DNA from: Psychroflexus lacisalsi
Lineage (GTDB): Bacteria > Bacteroidota > Bacteroidia > Flavobacteriales > Flavobacteriaceae
Assembly (NCBI RefSeq): GCF_020164495.1
Contig: NZ_JAIQYZ010000003.1
Span: 62,001 to 126,000, forward strand
Direction of reading: 5' to 3'
DNA: 64,000 bases
Shown piece after piece: positions 30,937-39,348 of the stretch (the stretch's first letter is position 1; every line of letters begins with the position of its first letter). The notes beneath the pieces are model-generated. The model was not told the origin of the DNA and ran no database searches. It worked only from the letters and a program-made list of their open reading frames with translations. Position numbers and translations under genes: made by a program.

Positions 30937-33900
30937 ATGATCATTTTCTTCAAAACTGAATCGACGCACTACTTCGCAGTTTCCATCGACAAAAGACCAG
31001 ATTACGAAACTATAAAAAAATTCAAATGGGTTTTTGGCGATGCTCAGTTCATCGACGAAAAGCAAATTGATGGTCAGTTTGTTGGCCCCAGACAGGTCAT
31101 GATTACCCCTTGGAATACCAATGCTGTAGAAATTACCCAAAATATGGGAATAGAAGGTGTTCAAAGAATCGAAGAGTTTGTTGAGACCACTTCAGAAAAA
31201 AAAGATTTTGACAAGATGCTTTTTCAAAGCTACAACGGTTTAGATCAGGATATTTTTACCATCGACATTCAACCTGAGCCTGTTCTAGACATTGAAAATA
31301 TTTCAGAATACAACCAAAAAGAAGGTCTTGCCCTTAATGAAGAAGAGGTCGGTTACCTGGAAGCTCTATCACAGAAACTCAATCGAAAATTAACCGATGC
31401 TGAAGTCTTTGGGTTTTCACAAGTCAATTCAGAACACTGCCGACATAAAATCTTCAATGGTACTTTTGTTATTGATGGTGAAGAGCAAAAAGAATCGCTC
31501 TTTAAAATGATCAGAAAAACATCAGAAACTCATCCTAACGGAATTGTTTCAGCTTATAAAGACAATGTTGCTTTTGTAAAAGGGCCGCAAGTGGAGCAGT
31601 TTGCTCCCACCCGACCTGAAGTAGCGTCGGAATTTAAAAACACGCCTTTCGAATCTGTCATTTCATTGAAGGCAGAAACACATAACTTCCCAACAACCGT
31701 AGAACCCTTTAATGGTGCTGCTACGGGAAGCGGTGGTGAGATAAGAGACCGTCTTGCTGGCGGTAAGGGCTCGTTACCATTGGCTGGGTCTGCAGTTTAC
31801 ATGACTTCTTATCCCAGACTTACCGAAAATAAACCTTGGGAAAACGCCATTACAGCTAGAAACTGGCTATATCAAAGTCCACTGGACATTTTAATAAAAG
31901 CATCTAATGGCGCTTCAGATTTTGGAAATAAATTTGGTCAACCACTCATCAATGGTTCGCTTTTCACTTTTGAACATGATGAGCATGATAGGGTGTTAGC
32001 GTATGATAAGGTCATTATGCTCGCTGGTGGCGTTGGTTACGGCAAAGCCAACCAGGCTATAAAAGAACTTCCAAAAAAAGATGATGATATCGTTATTCTT
32101 GGAGGTGATAACTATAGAATTGGTATGGGAGGAGCTGCAGTATCCTCTGCAGATACGGGAGAATTTGAAAGTGGCATAGAACTCAATGCCGTCCAAAGAT
32201 CCAACCCGGAAATGCAAAAAAGAGCTGCCAATGCTATTCGGGCCATGGTAGAGCTTGATGAAAACCCTATTCGTTCCATACACGATCACGGCGCTGGCGG
32301 ACACCTTAACTGCTTAAGCGAGCTAGTAGAAGATACAGGAGGTCACATCGATATCGATAAGCTTCCTGTAGGAGATTCCACCTTGTCTGCCAAAGAAATT
32401 ATTGGTAACGAATCTCAGGAACGCATGGGTCTTGTGATAGGAAAAAAAGAATCTGAATTTTTAGAAAAAGTAGCATTAAGAGAGCGTTCTCCAATGTATC
32501 GCGTTGGAACTGTGACCGATGATCATCAATTTATTTTTAAAAACTCAAAAACTCAGGAGACACCTTTGGATCTTAAGCTAGAGGATATGTTTGGGAGCTC
32601 ACCTAAAACTATCATGAAGGACCAAAGAGTAGAAAGAACTTACTCTCAACCTGACTTTAAATCAGAAAAAATATACGATTACGTCGAACAATTGCTTCAA
32701 CTGGAAGCTATTGCTTGCAAAGACTGGCTGGTGAATAAAGTGGACAGATGTGTATCTGGACGTGTTGCCGTACAGCAAACCCTTGGACCATTGCAGCTAC
32801 CGCTAAACAATTGTGGTGTGGTTGCTTTAGATTATAAAGGAAAAGAGGGGGTCGCCAATTCAATTGGCCACTCACCTATTTCGGGACTTATTGATCCTGT
32901 TGCAGGCGCTAAGAATTCAATAGCAGAAGCCTTAACCAACATTATCTGGGCACCTTTAGAAGACAACTTAACTTCAGTGTCCTTATCTGCCAATTGGATG
33001 TGGCCCTGTAACAATCCTGGTGAAGATTCCAGACTTTATGATGCAGTAAAGGCTGTTTCAGAATTTGCTATCAACCTGGGAATTAACGTCCCAACAGGAA
33101 AAGATTCTTTATCGATGAAGCAACGTTATAAAGACCAGGACGTTCTTTCTCCGGGTACGGTCATTATTTCTGCTGCTGGACATTGCAACGAGATCACAAA
33201 TGTTGTTAAGCCTATGTTTCAAAAGGAAGCAGGTTCCATTTATTATTTAGATTTTTCCCAACATAACTTAGAACTTGGAGGATCCGCTTTTTATCAATTA
33301 TTGAATAAGGTCGGAAATAAAGCCCCAACTATCAGTGATGATCCTAAATTTAAAAAGAAATTTAATGCCATTCAACAGCTCATCAAACAACATAAAATAG
33401 CAAGCGGTCACGATATTTCTTCCGGAGGTTTAATTACAACACTGCTAGAACTGTGTTTTGCTGATAACAATTTAGGTGCAGAATTAAATTTCGAAGCTTT
33501 TGCAGAAAAAGACATTTTCAAACTCTTATTTGCTGAAAATTCAGGGATTGTTTTCCAAGCAGAAGGAGACTTAACCTCAGAATTTAAAGAACTTGACATT
33601 TCTCCAATATATCTTGGAGAGGTCAATTCTACAGGTAAATTATCGATTGCTCATGAGAAGAAAAAGCTCAATTTTGATGTAGACACCTACAGAAACTTTT
33701 GGTTACAAACTTCTTATGAATTTGATAAACACCAAAGTGGTGAAAAAAAAGCAAAAGAACGTCATGAGAATTTTAAATACAATGCCTTAAAATTCAATTT
33801 CCCATCGCATTTTGATGGAAAATTAAAGTCAGTTGAAGGAAAACGGATCAAAGGCGCTATCATAAGAGAAAAGGGATCAAACTCCGAACGTGAAATGGCT

Positions 33901-34593
33901 AAAGCCATGCATCTTGCTGGATTTGATGTGAAAGACATACATATGACAGACCTCATGTCTGGAGCAGAAAACCTTGAAGACGTTCAATTTATTGCTGCAG
34001 TTGGAGGCTTCTCCAATTCTGATGTTTTGGGAAGTGCCAAAGGCTGGGCTGGAGCTTTCAAGTATAATGAAAATGCCAATCTGGCTTTGCGTAATTTCTT
34101 CAACAGAGAAGATACATTATCACTTGGCGTTTGTAATGGTTGTCAGCTTTTTGTTGAACTGGGTCTTATCACTCCAGATCATGAGGAGAAACCGAAAATG
34201 CTACACAACGATTCAGGAAAATTTGAATGTAGGTTTACTGCAGTTACTATTTCTGAAAGCAATAGTGTGATGTTGAAAAGTTTGGAGGGCTCAACATTAG
34301 GAATCTGGGCAGCTCACGGAGAAGGTAAGTTTCATTTACCACTAAATGAAAACCAATATTCTATACCTGCAAAATACTTTAGGGAAGAATTTCCATGTAA
34401 TCCAAATGGCTCAGATTATAATGCGGCTATGCTTTGTGATGAAAGTGGAAGACACCTGGTGATGATGCCTCACTTGGAGCGCTCAACTTTTTCCTGGAAC
34501 TGGGCTCATTACCCTAAAGACCGTAAAGCAGATAAAGTTTCTCCCTGGATTGAAGCTTTTCAAAATGCAAAACAATGGCTAGAAAACGCTTAA
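30937..34593 (+). CDS. purL: Phosphoribosylformylglycinamidine synthase (single-chain PurL)
   Basis: 1218 aa, the large single-chain form with fused glutaminase. An N-terminal PurS-like domain (about 1-150) is followed by the FGAM synthetase core: VNSEHCRHKIFNGTF, KAETHNFPTTVEPFNGAATG and HDHGAGGHLNCLSELV. The C-terminal class I glutamine amidotransferase domain has LGVCNGCQLF with the nucleophilic Cys and ends in AHGEG and ERSTFSWNWAHYP. It converts FGAR to FGAM with ATP and glutamine in purine synthesis. The cupin gene begins 3 bp after its stop. Confidence 0.98.
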   Translation: MIIFFKTESTHYFAVSIDKRPDYETIKKFKWVFGDAQFIDEKQIDGQFVGPRQVMITPWNTNAVEITQNMGIEGVQRIEEFVETTSEKKDFDKMLFQSYNGLDQDIFTIDIQPEPVLDIENISEYNQKEGLALNEEEVGYLEALSQKLNRKLTDAEVFGFSQVNSEHCRHKIFNGTFVIDGEEQKESLFKMIRKTSETHPNGIVSAYKDNVAFVKGPQVEQFAPTRPEVASEFKNTPFESVISLKAETHNFPTTVEPFNGAATGSGGEIRDRLAGGKGSLPLAGSAVYMTSYPRLTENKPWENAITARNWLYQSPLDILIKASNGASDFGNKFGQPLINGSLFTFEHDEHDRVLAYDKVIMLAGGVGYGKANQAIKELPKKDDDIVILGGDNYRIGMGGAAVSSADTGEFESGIELNAVQRSNPEMQKRAANAIRAMVELDENPIRSIHDHGAGGHLNCLSELVEDTGGHIDIDKLPVGDSTLSAKEIIGNESQERMGLVIGKKESEFLEKVALRERSPMYRVGTVTDDHQFIFKNSKTQETPLDLKLEDMFGSSPKTIMKDQRVERTYSQPDFKSEKIYDYVEQLLQLEAIACKDWLVNKVDRCVSGRVAVQQTLGPLQLPLNNCGVVALDYKGKEGVANSIGHSPISGLIDPVAGAKNSIAEALTNIIWAPLEDNLTSVSLSANWMWPCNNPGEDSRLYDAVKAVSEFAINLGINVPTGKDSLSMKQRYKDQDVLSPGTVIISAAGHCNEITNVVKPMFQKEAGSIYYLDFSQHNLELGGSAFYQLLNKVGNKAPTISDDPKFKKKFNAIQQLIKQHKIASGHDISSGGLITTLLELCFADNNLGAELNFEAFAEKDIFKLLFAENSGIVFQAEGDLTSEFKELDISPIYLGEVNSTGKLSIAHEKKKLNFDVDTYRNFWLQTSYEFDKHQSGEKKAKERHENFKYNALKFNFPSHFDGKLKSVEGKRIKGAIIREKGSNSEREMAKAMHLAGFDVKDIHMTDLMSGAENLEDVQFIAAVGGFSNSDVLGSAKGWAGAFKYNENANLALRNFFNREDTLSLGVCNGCQLFVELGLITPDHEEKPKMLHNDSGKFECRFTAVTISESNSVMLKSLEGSTLGIWAAHGEGKFHLPLNENQYSIPAKYFREEFPCNPNGSDYNAAMLCDESGRHLVMMPHLERSTFSWNWAHYPKDRKADKVSPWIEAFQNAKQWLENA

Positions 34594-34596
34594 ACT

Positions 34597-35097
34597 ATGC
34601 TCACTAAAGAACAGCTCATTAAAAAATTAGAATTAGAAAAACATCCTGAAGGAGGCTTTTTTAAAGAAACGTACAGGAGTAAAATTTCAATTTCTGGATC
34701 AAGTTTGCCTTTAGAATTTGATTCTGATAGAAATGTAAGCACTTGCATTTATTTTATGCTGGCTTCAGATGAATTTTCAGCTTTTCATAAGGTCAATCAA
34801 GACGAAGCCTGGCATTTTTATCTGGGTGATTCTATTTTACTGCATATGATTTCTCCTGAAGGCGAGTATTCTCAAGTGAGCATCGGAAACGACTTTGGTC
34901 AAAATGAAACTCCTCAGTTTGTAGTTCCCGCTCAGCATTGGTTTGCAGCAGAAATAAAAACTGAAGATAGCTTTGCTTTAGTAGGTTGTACAGTGGCTCC
35001 TGGATTTGATTTTGATGACTTCGAACTAGCAGAACCCAAAGAACTTCAGCAGATATTCCCTCAACACAAAGAGATCATTCAAAGGCTCACCCGATAA
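34597..35097 (+). CDS. Cupin family protein (DUF985)
   Basis: 166 aa. The sequence LEKHPEGGFFKETYRS near the start, followed by TCIYFML, AWHFYLGDSILLHM and PAQHWFAAEI, is characteristic of the DUF985/YML079-like cupin group, a small beta-barrel of unclear biochemical role. It starts 3 bp after purL, so it is transcribed with purL; whether it has anything to do with purines is unknown. No signal peptide. Confidence 0.88.
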   Translation: MLTKEQLIKKLELEKHPEGGFFKETYRSKISISGSSLPLEFDSDRNVSTCIYFMLASDEFSAFHKVNQDEAWHFYLGDSILLHMISPEGEYSQVSIGNDFGQNETPQFVVPAQHWFAAEIKTEDSFALVGCTVAPGFDFDDFELAEPKELQQIFPQHKEIIQRLTR

Positions 35098-35110
35098 TTT
35101 TTACATTGAT

Positions 35111-35278
35111 TTGAAAACAAAGACTTGTGCTATTTGTAATAACGACTTTGAAATCTTGTATAGAATTCAAATCAAAAAAGGAAAAGCATGGGTATTCGCT
35201 TGTAAAACATGTGTTGAAAAATATCAAAAAGAACCGCAGTATAAATACGGAGGGACTTGGAAAGGCAAAAGACACTAG
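35111..35278 (+). CDS. Small Cys4 (zinc-ribbon-like) protein, 55 aa
   Basis: A 55-codon frame from TTG 35111 to TAG 35276-35278, beginning 14 bp after the cupin stop. It has two CxxC knuckles, TCAICNN (residues about 5-11) and ACKTCVEK (30-37), 21 residues apart, and a basic C-terminus with YGGTWKGKRH. Short proteins with this Cys4 plus YGGTWK ending occur widely in Bacteroidota, to my recollection, as uncharacterised proteins. No ATG is in frame nearby; the frame is open further upstream into the cupin gene, so an upstream non-ATG start is possible. The role is unknown; a zinc-binding structural or nucleic-acid-binding part is possible. Confidence 0.7.
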   Translation: MKTKTCAICNNDFEILYRIQIKKGKAWVFACKTCVEKYQKEPQYKYGGTWKGKRH

Positions 35279-35355
35279 CGTATTCTAAATTTTAAAATAA
35301 TTCTGTAACAGCTAAAGCCTTTCAGTTTTTTAATTTGTACTTTAATCGTTCAATT

Positions 35356-35367
35356 TAATAAAAATCA
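35356..35367 (+). promoter_or_regulatory. Near FNR/CRP-type dyad before the 45-aa gene
   Basis: TAATAAAAATCA is one base away from TGATNNNNATCA and shares the same AAAA centre with the perfect dyad at 47847-47858. It lies 43 bp before the 45-aa small gene. Inference by comparison of two sites only. Confidence 0.3.
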
Positions 35368-35410
35368 TGATACAACTGGATCTTTTTCACTTTGAAACAG
35401 GTTAACAAAA

Positions 35411-35548
35411 ATGAGAATTGATAAAATTATGAATCGAATTTTCAGAAAAATATCGACTTATAAATATGATCAATTTGTTGCTTTTTCTTCGCGTTTAAAT
35501 CCTTTCTTGGCAGATGAAATCATTGAAGATGTAAAAAAAGAAGCTTAA
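35411..35548 (+). CDS. Small basic protein, 45 aa, unknown
   Basis: ATG 35411 to TAA 35546-35548. The product starts MRIDKIMNRIFRKISTYKYD, amphipathic and basic, and ends DEIIEDVKKEA. No known family. An alternative start is ATG 35429. Reasons to believe it: a hairpin with an 8-bp stem begins right after the stop, as expected for a one-gene transcript, and an FNR-like dyad lies upstream. The region 35279-35410 contains no other gene that I can support; a 12-codon ATG frame at 35369-35407 is noted separately. Confidence 0.5.
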   Translation: MRIDKIMNRIFRKISTYKYDQFVAFSSRLNPFLADEIIEDVKKEA

Positions 35549-35549
35549 T

Positions 35550-35585
35550 AAAATCCAGAATTACATTTTTGGATTTTATCTTTTC
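35550..35585 (+). terminator. Terminator-like hairpin after the 45-aa gene
   Basis: AAAATCCA (35550-35557) pairs with TGGATTTT (35570-35577) around a 12-nt loop, followed by ATCTTTTC. It sits 1 bp beyond the stop codon, between the small gene and the outer-membrane protein gene at 35604. Confidence 0.6.
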
Positions 35586-35603
35586 ACAAATAGAAACCCA
35601 AAT

Positions 35604-36737
35604 ATGAAAAAAATATTGCTCCTCATTTGGATTCCATTTTTAAATTATAGTCAAGACAAACCTATTGTAGATATAGGCGGAGCTTTACGTTATAATTATT
35701 TGTTCAGTTCCTGGAATTCTGACCAAAAAGATATTGGAGGTGACTTTGTCTATGATATTTTTCGAGTGAATGCTGAAGCAAGGTACAAAGGTGTGTATCT
35801 CAATGTTGAGTACCGAGAATATTCTACTGCCTTTGGGGGAGGTTTTTTGAAACGAGGTTGGATGGGATATACGCTAAGCGAACAAGAAGATATTCAAATT
35901 GGCTTAACTCAAGTTCCCTTTGGGATTCAGACTTATAACTCTAATAATTGGTTTTTTAATTTGACCTATTATGTAGGTCTAGAAGACGACCATGATATGG
36001 GAATTAAATATATGAATAAAGGAGATAAATTTGAATATCAGCTAGCTTTTTTCAAAAACTCTGAGTTGTTCGATTTGGGGGGCTCCAATGAAGTAAGCCC
36101 CAATCGATATGCGTACGATATTGTAGGTAAAAATAAGGAGATCAATCAATTTAACGGAAAGTTTATTTACAAGACTGGTGAGGAGTTCAAGCATCGCATT
36201 GGCCTTTCTGCTCAATATGGTGGTTTGTATAACATCGATACTAAAAAAACTGGAGACCATCATGCTCTAGGGCTCCACCATGAGCTATTTTACAAACGCT
36301 GGAATTTAAAGACCGAGTTACTTACAGTACGTCACAATCCCATCAATGCTGATGGACAAAGTAGAGACATTGTTCGCATGGGGGCTTATGGATTTCCTTA
36401 TGATATAGCTTCAGATTTTGAAATGTATACCGCTGCCATTTCTTATGACCTCCCCGTGGATATTGGCCCCATAAGTCACCTTAAATTTTACAACGACTTT
36501 GGGTACATGGATAAGCGTGCTCAAGGTTTCAAAAACTCAGCTATGAATGTCACTGGCATGCTCATAACCGCTGGAGATGTGTATATTTATATAGATTATG
36601 CTGCAGGATATAACCATTCTTGGTTTGGTGGTGATTTTACAAACGAATTGGGACAAGGAAAACCAAACTTAGGCTGGGAAGCCAGATTCAATATAAATTT
36701 TGGTTATTACTTTTTAACGGATACCAAATCTAGATAA
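35604..36737 (+). CDS. Outer-membrane beta-barrel (porin-like) protein
   Basis: 377 aa. A short signal peptide (MKKILLLIWIPFLNYSQ) is followed by repeated amphipathic strands with aromatic girdles (GGALRYNYLFSSW; YLNVEYREYSTAFGGGF; GYDLPVDIGPISHLKFYND-like), and the chain ends in a strand terminating FGYYFLTDTKSR. This fits a 14-18 stranded porin-like barrel. It lies upstream of the BCCT/Usp unit on the same strand with a 119-bp structured gap; it could be the outer-membrane pore for the same osmolyte, but this is a guess from position. No specific family recognised. Confidence 0.65.
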   Translation: MKKILLLIWIPFLNYSQDKPIVDIGGALRYNYLFSSWNSDQKDIGGDFVYDIFRVNAEARYKGVYLNVEYREYSTAFGGGFLKRGWMGYTLSEQEDIQIGLTQVPFGIQTYNSNNWFFNLTYYVGLEDDHDMGIKYMNKGDKFEYQLAFFKNSELFDLGGSNEVSPNRYAYDIVGKNKEINQFNGKFIYKTGEEFKHRIGLSAQYGGLYNIDTKKTGDHHALGLHHELFYKRWNLKTELLTVRHNPINADGQSRDIVRMGAYGFPYDIASDFEMYTAAISYDLPVDIGPISHLKFYNDFGYMDKRAQGFKNSAMNVTGMLITAGDVYIYIDYAAGYNHSWFGGDFTNELGQGKPNLGWEARFNINFGYYFLTDTKSR

Positions 36738-36751
36738 TTTATAAAATAAGG

Positions 36752-36841
36752 AACCTCCAGGGCAAGCTGATGAGGTTTGAATTAGGAAAACCATTTTAAA
36801 AATTCGAGGAAAGCCTTCGAATAATTAAACCCTCAAAAGGG
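36752..36841 (+). promoter_or_regulatory. Structured leader upstream of the BCCT transporter
   Basis: The leader can form AACCTC/GAGGTT (36752-36757 with 36772-36777) or, exclusively, GGTTT/AAACC (36774-36778 with 36788-36792). Further hairpins follow: ATTCGAGG with CCTTCGAAT (36802-36822, one bulge) and CCCT/AGGG (36830-36841) just before the start codon. Mutually exclusive stems suggest a switch or attenuator, but no known riboswitch class is matched. Confidence 0.35.
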
Positions 36842-36856
36842 ATTAAAATAAAATTT

Positions 36857-38473
36857 ATGTCAGAAAAAGTTACTAGAAGTGATGAAAAGAAATCCATCTT
36901 TGGACTCGAGGTCAACGGTCCCGTCTTTTTTTCTTCCATAATTTTGATCACCATAGGAATTGCTCTAACTCTAATTTATAAGGAATCAGCTGAAGAGTTT
37001 TTTAGCACTGTCCAAAACCAAGTGGCAGAGTATGGTGGCTGGTTATTTGTATTTAGCGTAAATTTTTTCTTAATCTTTGTTGTTTACCTAGCCTTTAGCA
37101 AGTTTGGTAAAATAAGACTTGGAGGAAAGGACGCTGAGCCAGAGTTTAAGACCATATCTTGGTTCTCAATGCTGTTTAGCGCTGGTATGGGAATAGGCCT
37201 TTTATTTTGGAGTGTTGCCGAACCTGTAACTCATTTTGGCGCACCTCCTAATGCTGATGCAGATACGATTGCTGCAGCCAAGGAAGCCATGAATTTTAGT
37301 TTTCTACACTGGGGTTTTCACCCTTGGGCTATTTATGCTTTAGTGGGTTTAGCCTTAGCTTTTTTCACCTATTCTAGAGGTTTACCTCTAACGATAAGAA
37401 GTGTTTTTTATCCTTTTTTGGGCGATAAAATCTATGGAGTTATAGGAGATATTATTGATATTTTTGCAGTTTTAGCCACTTTATTTGGTCTGGCGACTTC
37501 ACTTGGGTTTGGAGTACAACAAGTAGCTGCAGGCTTAGAACAGGTCTTCGGATTAAGTAGTGGAACTACTACCCAAGTATTGCTTATTGCAGGTATTACC
37601 TTAGTAGCAACAATTTCGGTGGTTCTTGGAGTCGACAAAGGGGTAAAGGTGTTAAGTGAGTGGAACATCAGGATAGCCGTTTTACTGTTGGCTTTAGTTT
37701 TGATCTTAGGCCCTACCATTTTTATTTTTGAAAGTTATTTAGAAAATTTAGGAAATTATTTTAGTAGTGTAGTTGAAATTTCACTTTGGAATGAAAGTTT
37801 TACGGGAGGAGATTGGCAAAATAATTGGACAATTTTTTATTGGGGTTGGTGGATATCATGGTCTCCTTTTGTTGGAACCTTTATTGCCAGAATTTCCAAA
37901 GGGAGAACGATTAAAGAATTTATCCTTGGAGTTTTGATAGTTCCTAGCTTAATTACATTTTTTTGGATTACAGCTTTTGGAAATTCTGCATTAGATATAA
38001 TTATGAATGGTAACGATGCAATTTCCACAGCGGTTGACAACGATGTAGCCACTGCCTTATTCGTCTTTTTTGAGGACTTCCCCTTTACCATAGCTCTTAA
38101 TGTAGTTGCCATTCTTTTGATTATTGGCTTTTTCATAACCTCTTCAGATTCAGGATCTCTAGTTATAGATAGTCTTACCACTGGTGGTAAAATTGACGCT
38201 CCTGTGGGACAACGAATCTTTTGGGCGATTACCGAAGGAGCTGTTGCAGCGGTCCTACTTATAGGTGGTGGACTTGGAGCACTTCAAACTGCAGCAATTG
38301 CTTCTGGTTTGCCTTTTGCCATCATCCTCCTTGTCATGTGCTATTCCTTGTACAAGGGATTGAAGGATGAGGTCAAAAAACACGAACGCTACAAAGAGGA
38401 TGTTCAGAAAGAAGATTACGAAGAAATTGTAAGAAAGATTATCAAAAAACGCAATAAAAATGAATCATCATGA
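36857..38473 (+). CDS. BCCT-family betaine/carnitine/choline transporter
   Basis: 538 aa with about 12 membrane helices. Family motifs: SMLFSAGMGIGLLFWSVAEP and FLHWGFHPWAIYALVGLALA, and the ISWSPFVGTFIARISKGRT segment containing the aromatic osmolyte-binding box; SSDSGSLVIDS follows. BCCT proteins are Na+- or H+-coupled symporters for quaternary ammonium osmolytes in the inner membrane, in keeping with a marine organism. The C-terminal tail is strongly charged (KKHERYKEDVQKEDYEEI), as in osmosensing BetP-like members. The following Usp gene overlaps its stop by 4 bp (ATGA), so the two proteins are translationally coupled. Confidence 0.94.
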   Translation: MSEKVTRSDEKKSIFGLEVNGPVFFSSIILITIGIALTLIYKESAEEFFSTVQNQVAEYGGWLFVFSVNFFLIFVVYLAFSKFGKIRLGGKDAEPEFKTISWFSMLFSAGMGIGLLFWSVAEPVTHFGAPPNADADTIAAAKEAMNFSFLHWGFHPWAIYALVGLALAFFTYSRGLPLTIRSVFYPFLGDKIYGVIGDIIDIFAVLATLFGLATSLGFGVQQVAAGLEQVFGLSSGTTTQVLLIAGITLVATISVVLGVDKGVKVLSEWNIRIAVLLLALVLILGPTIFIFESYLENLGNYFSSVVEISLWNESFTGGDWQNNWTIFYWGWWISWSPFVGTFIARISKGRTIKEFILGVLIVPSLITFFWITAFGNSALDIIMNGNDAISTAVDNDVATALFVFFEDFPFTIALNVVAILLIIGFFITSSDSGSLVIDSLTTGGKIDAPVGQRIFWAITEGAVAAVLLIGGGLGALQTAAIASGLPFAIILLVMCYSLYKGLKDEVKKHERYKEDVQKEDYEEIVRKIIKKRNKNESS

Positions 38474-39342
38474 GAACATTAAATAAAGTGTTAGTCGGTT
38501 TAGACTTATCCGATATTGATCAACAATTAATCACCTACAGTTCTTTTTTTACTGAATTAACCGACGTCAAAAAAGTTTATTTTGTTCATAATATTAAGCG
38601 ATACGAAATATCTGAAGTCCTTGAAAAAGAAATCGAAAATGTAGATCTAGAAAGCATTATTACCGATGAACTTAAGGACATGATACAAGCAAACTTTACT
38701 GCAAAAGTAGAGTGGGAAGTATTGATTTCTGATGATCCCTACACAGAATCCTTAATGAGTTATATCGTGAATAAATACAGTATCGACTTGCTTATTTTAG
38801 GCAATAAAAACAATCAAAACGGCTCCGGCAGTCTCGGGTTTAAACTACTAAGAACCATAAAATGTCAATTTTTATGGGTTCCCTCCACTATGAAAACAAA
38901 ATTGGAAAAAGTGTGGATTGGTACTGATTTTTCTGGTGCTTCAAAAAAATGCTTTTCATTTGCTGAGTATATTCAATCCAAACAGAATTTTAATTTGGAG
39001 GCCGTCCATGTATATAGTTTGCCTATTCATTTTTCTCCCTACGTCTCAAACTCTAAAATAGAGCCTAAACTGAGTCGCTACGTAGACAAAAAGTTCGATC
39101 AATTTCTCAATAAAATGAATTACTCTGGGGAAGTCAAACAATATAAAATATTGGGGCGAGAAGCCAATATTGCTTCCAAATTAAAAAATGAAGCTTATAA
39201 AAATGATGTTGATTTGTTGATGGTCGCCGACAAAGGCTCCAATACTTTTTCTAAGCTCACCTTAGGTACGGTTACGGAAGATTTATTCAATAGAGATCTT
39301 CAAATTCCTTTACTTATTGTAAAAGATTATATTGGCAATTAA
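38470..39342 (+). CDS. Tandem universal stress protein (two UspA domains)
   Basis: 290 aa, two Usp-fold halves: about 1-140 (KVLVGLDLSDIDQQLITYSS; LLILGNKN) and about 145-290 (KVWIGTDFSGASKKCFSFAE; LLMVADKGSNTFSKLTLGTVTEDL). The second half keeps a nucleotide-binding-like G-x9-G-S/T pattern only in degenerate form, so ATP binding is uncertain. The start overlaps the BCCT gene by 4 bp. Usp proteins fused or coupled to transporters often modulate them, so a regulatory role on osmolyte uptake is a reasonable inference. Confidence 0.88.
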   Translation: MRTLNKVLVGLDLSDIDQQLITYSSFFTELTDVKKVYFVHNIKRYEISEVLEKEIENVDLESIITDELKDMIQANFTAKVEWEVLISDDPYTESLMSYIVNKYSIDLLILGNKNNQNGSGSLGFKLLRTIKCQFLWVPSTMKTKLEKVWIGTDFSGASKKCFSFAEYIQSKQNFNLEAVHVYSLPIHFSPYVSNSKIEPKLSRYVDKKFDQFLNKMNYSGEVKQYKILGREANIASKLKNEAYKNDVDLLMVADKGSNTFSKLTLGTVTEDLFNRDLQIPLLIVKDYIGN

Positions 39343-39348
39343 AAAATA

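Noticed and set aside
35369-35407. 12-codon ATG frame (MIQLDLFHFETG) just before the 45-aa gene
   Set aside because: Too short to distinguish from chance; no attenuator structure or codon pattern supports a leader peptide.
36766-36792. Hammerhead-ribozyme-like core (CTGATGA followed by GAAA) in the BCCT leader
   Set aside because: Bases between the two core elements do not form stem II and the expected closing G-C pair is missing; no cleavage triplet or stems I/III could be placed.
36751-36822. Partial likeness to the GEMM c-di-GMP riboswitch (AGGGCAA and GGAAAGCC)
   Set aside because: Only short fragments match; the paired regions and the tetraloop-receptor arrangement of GEMM are not present.
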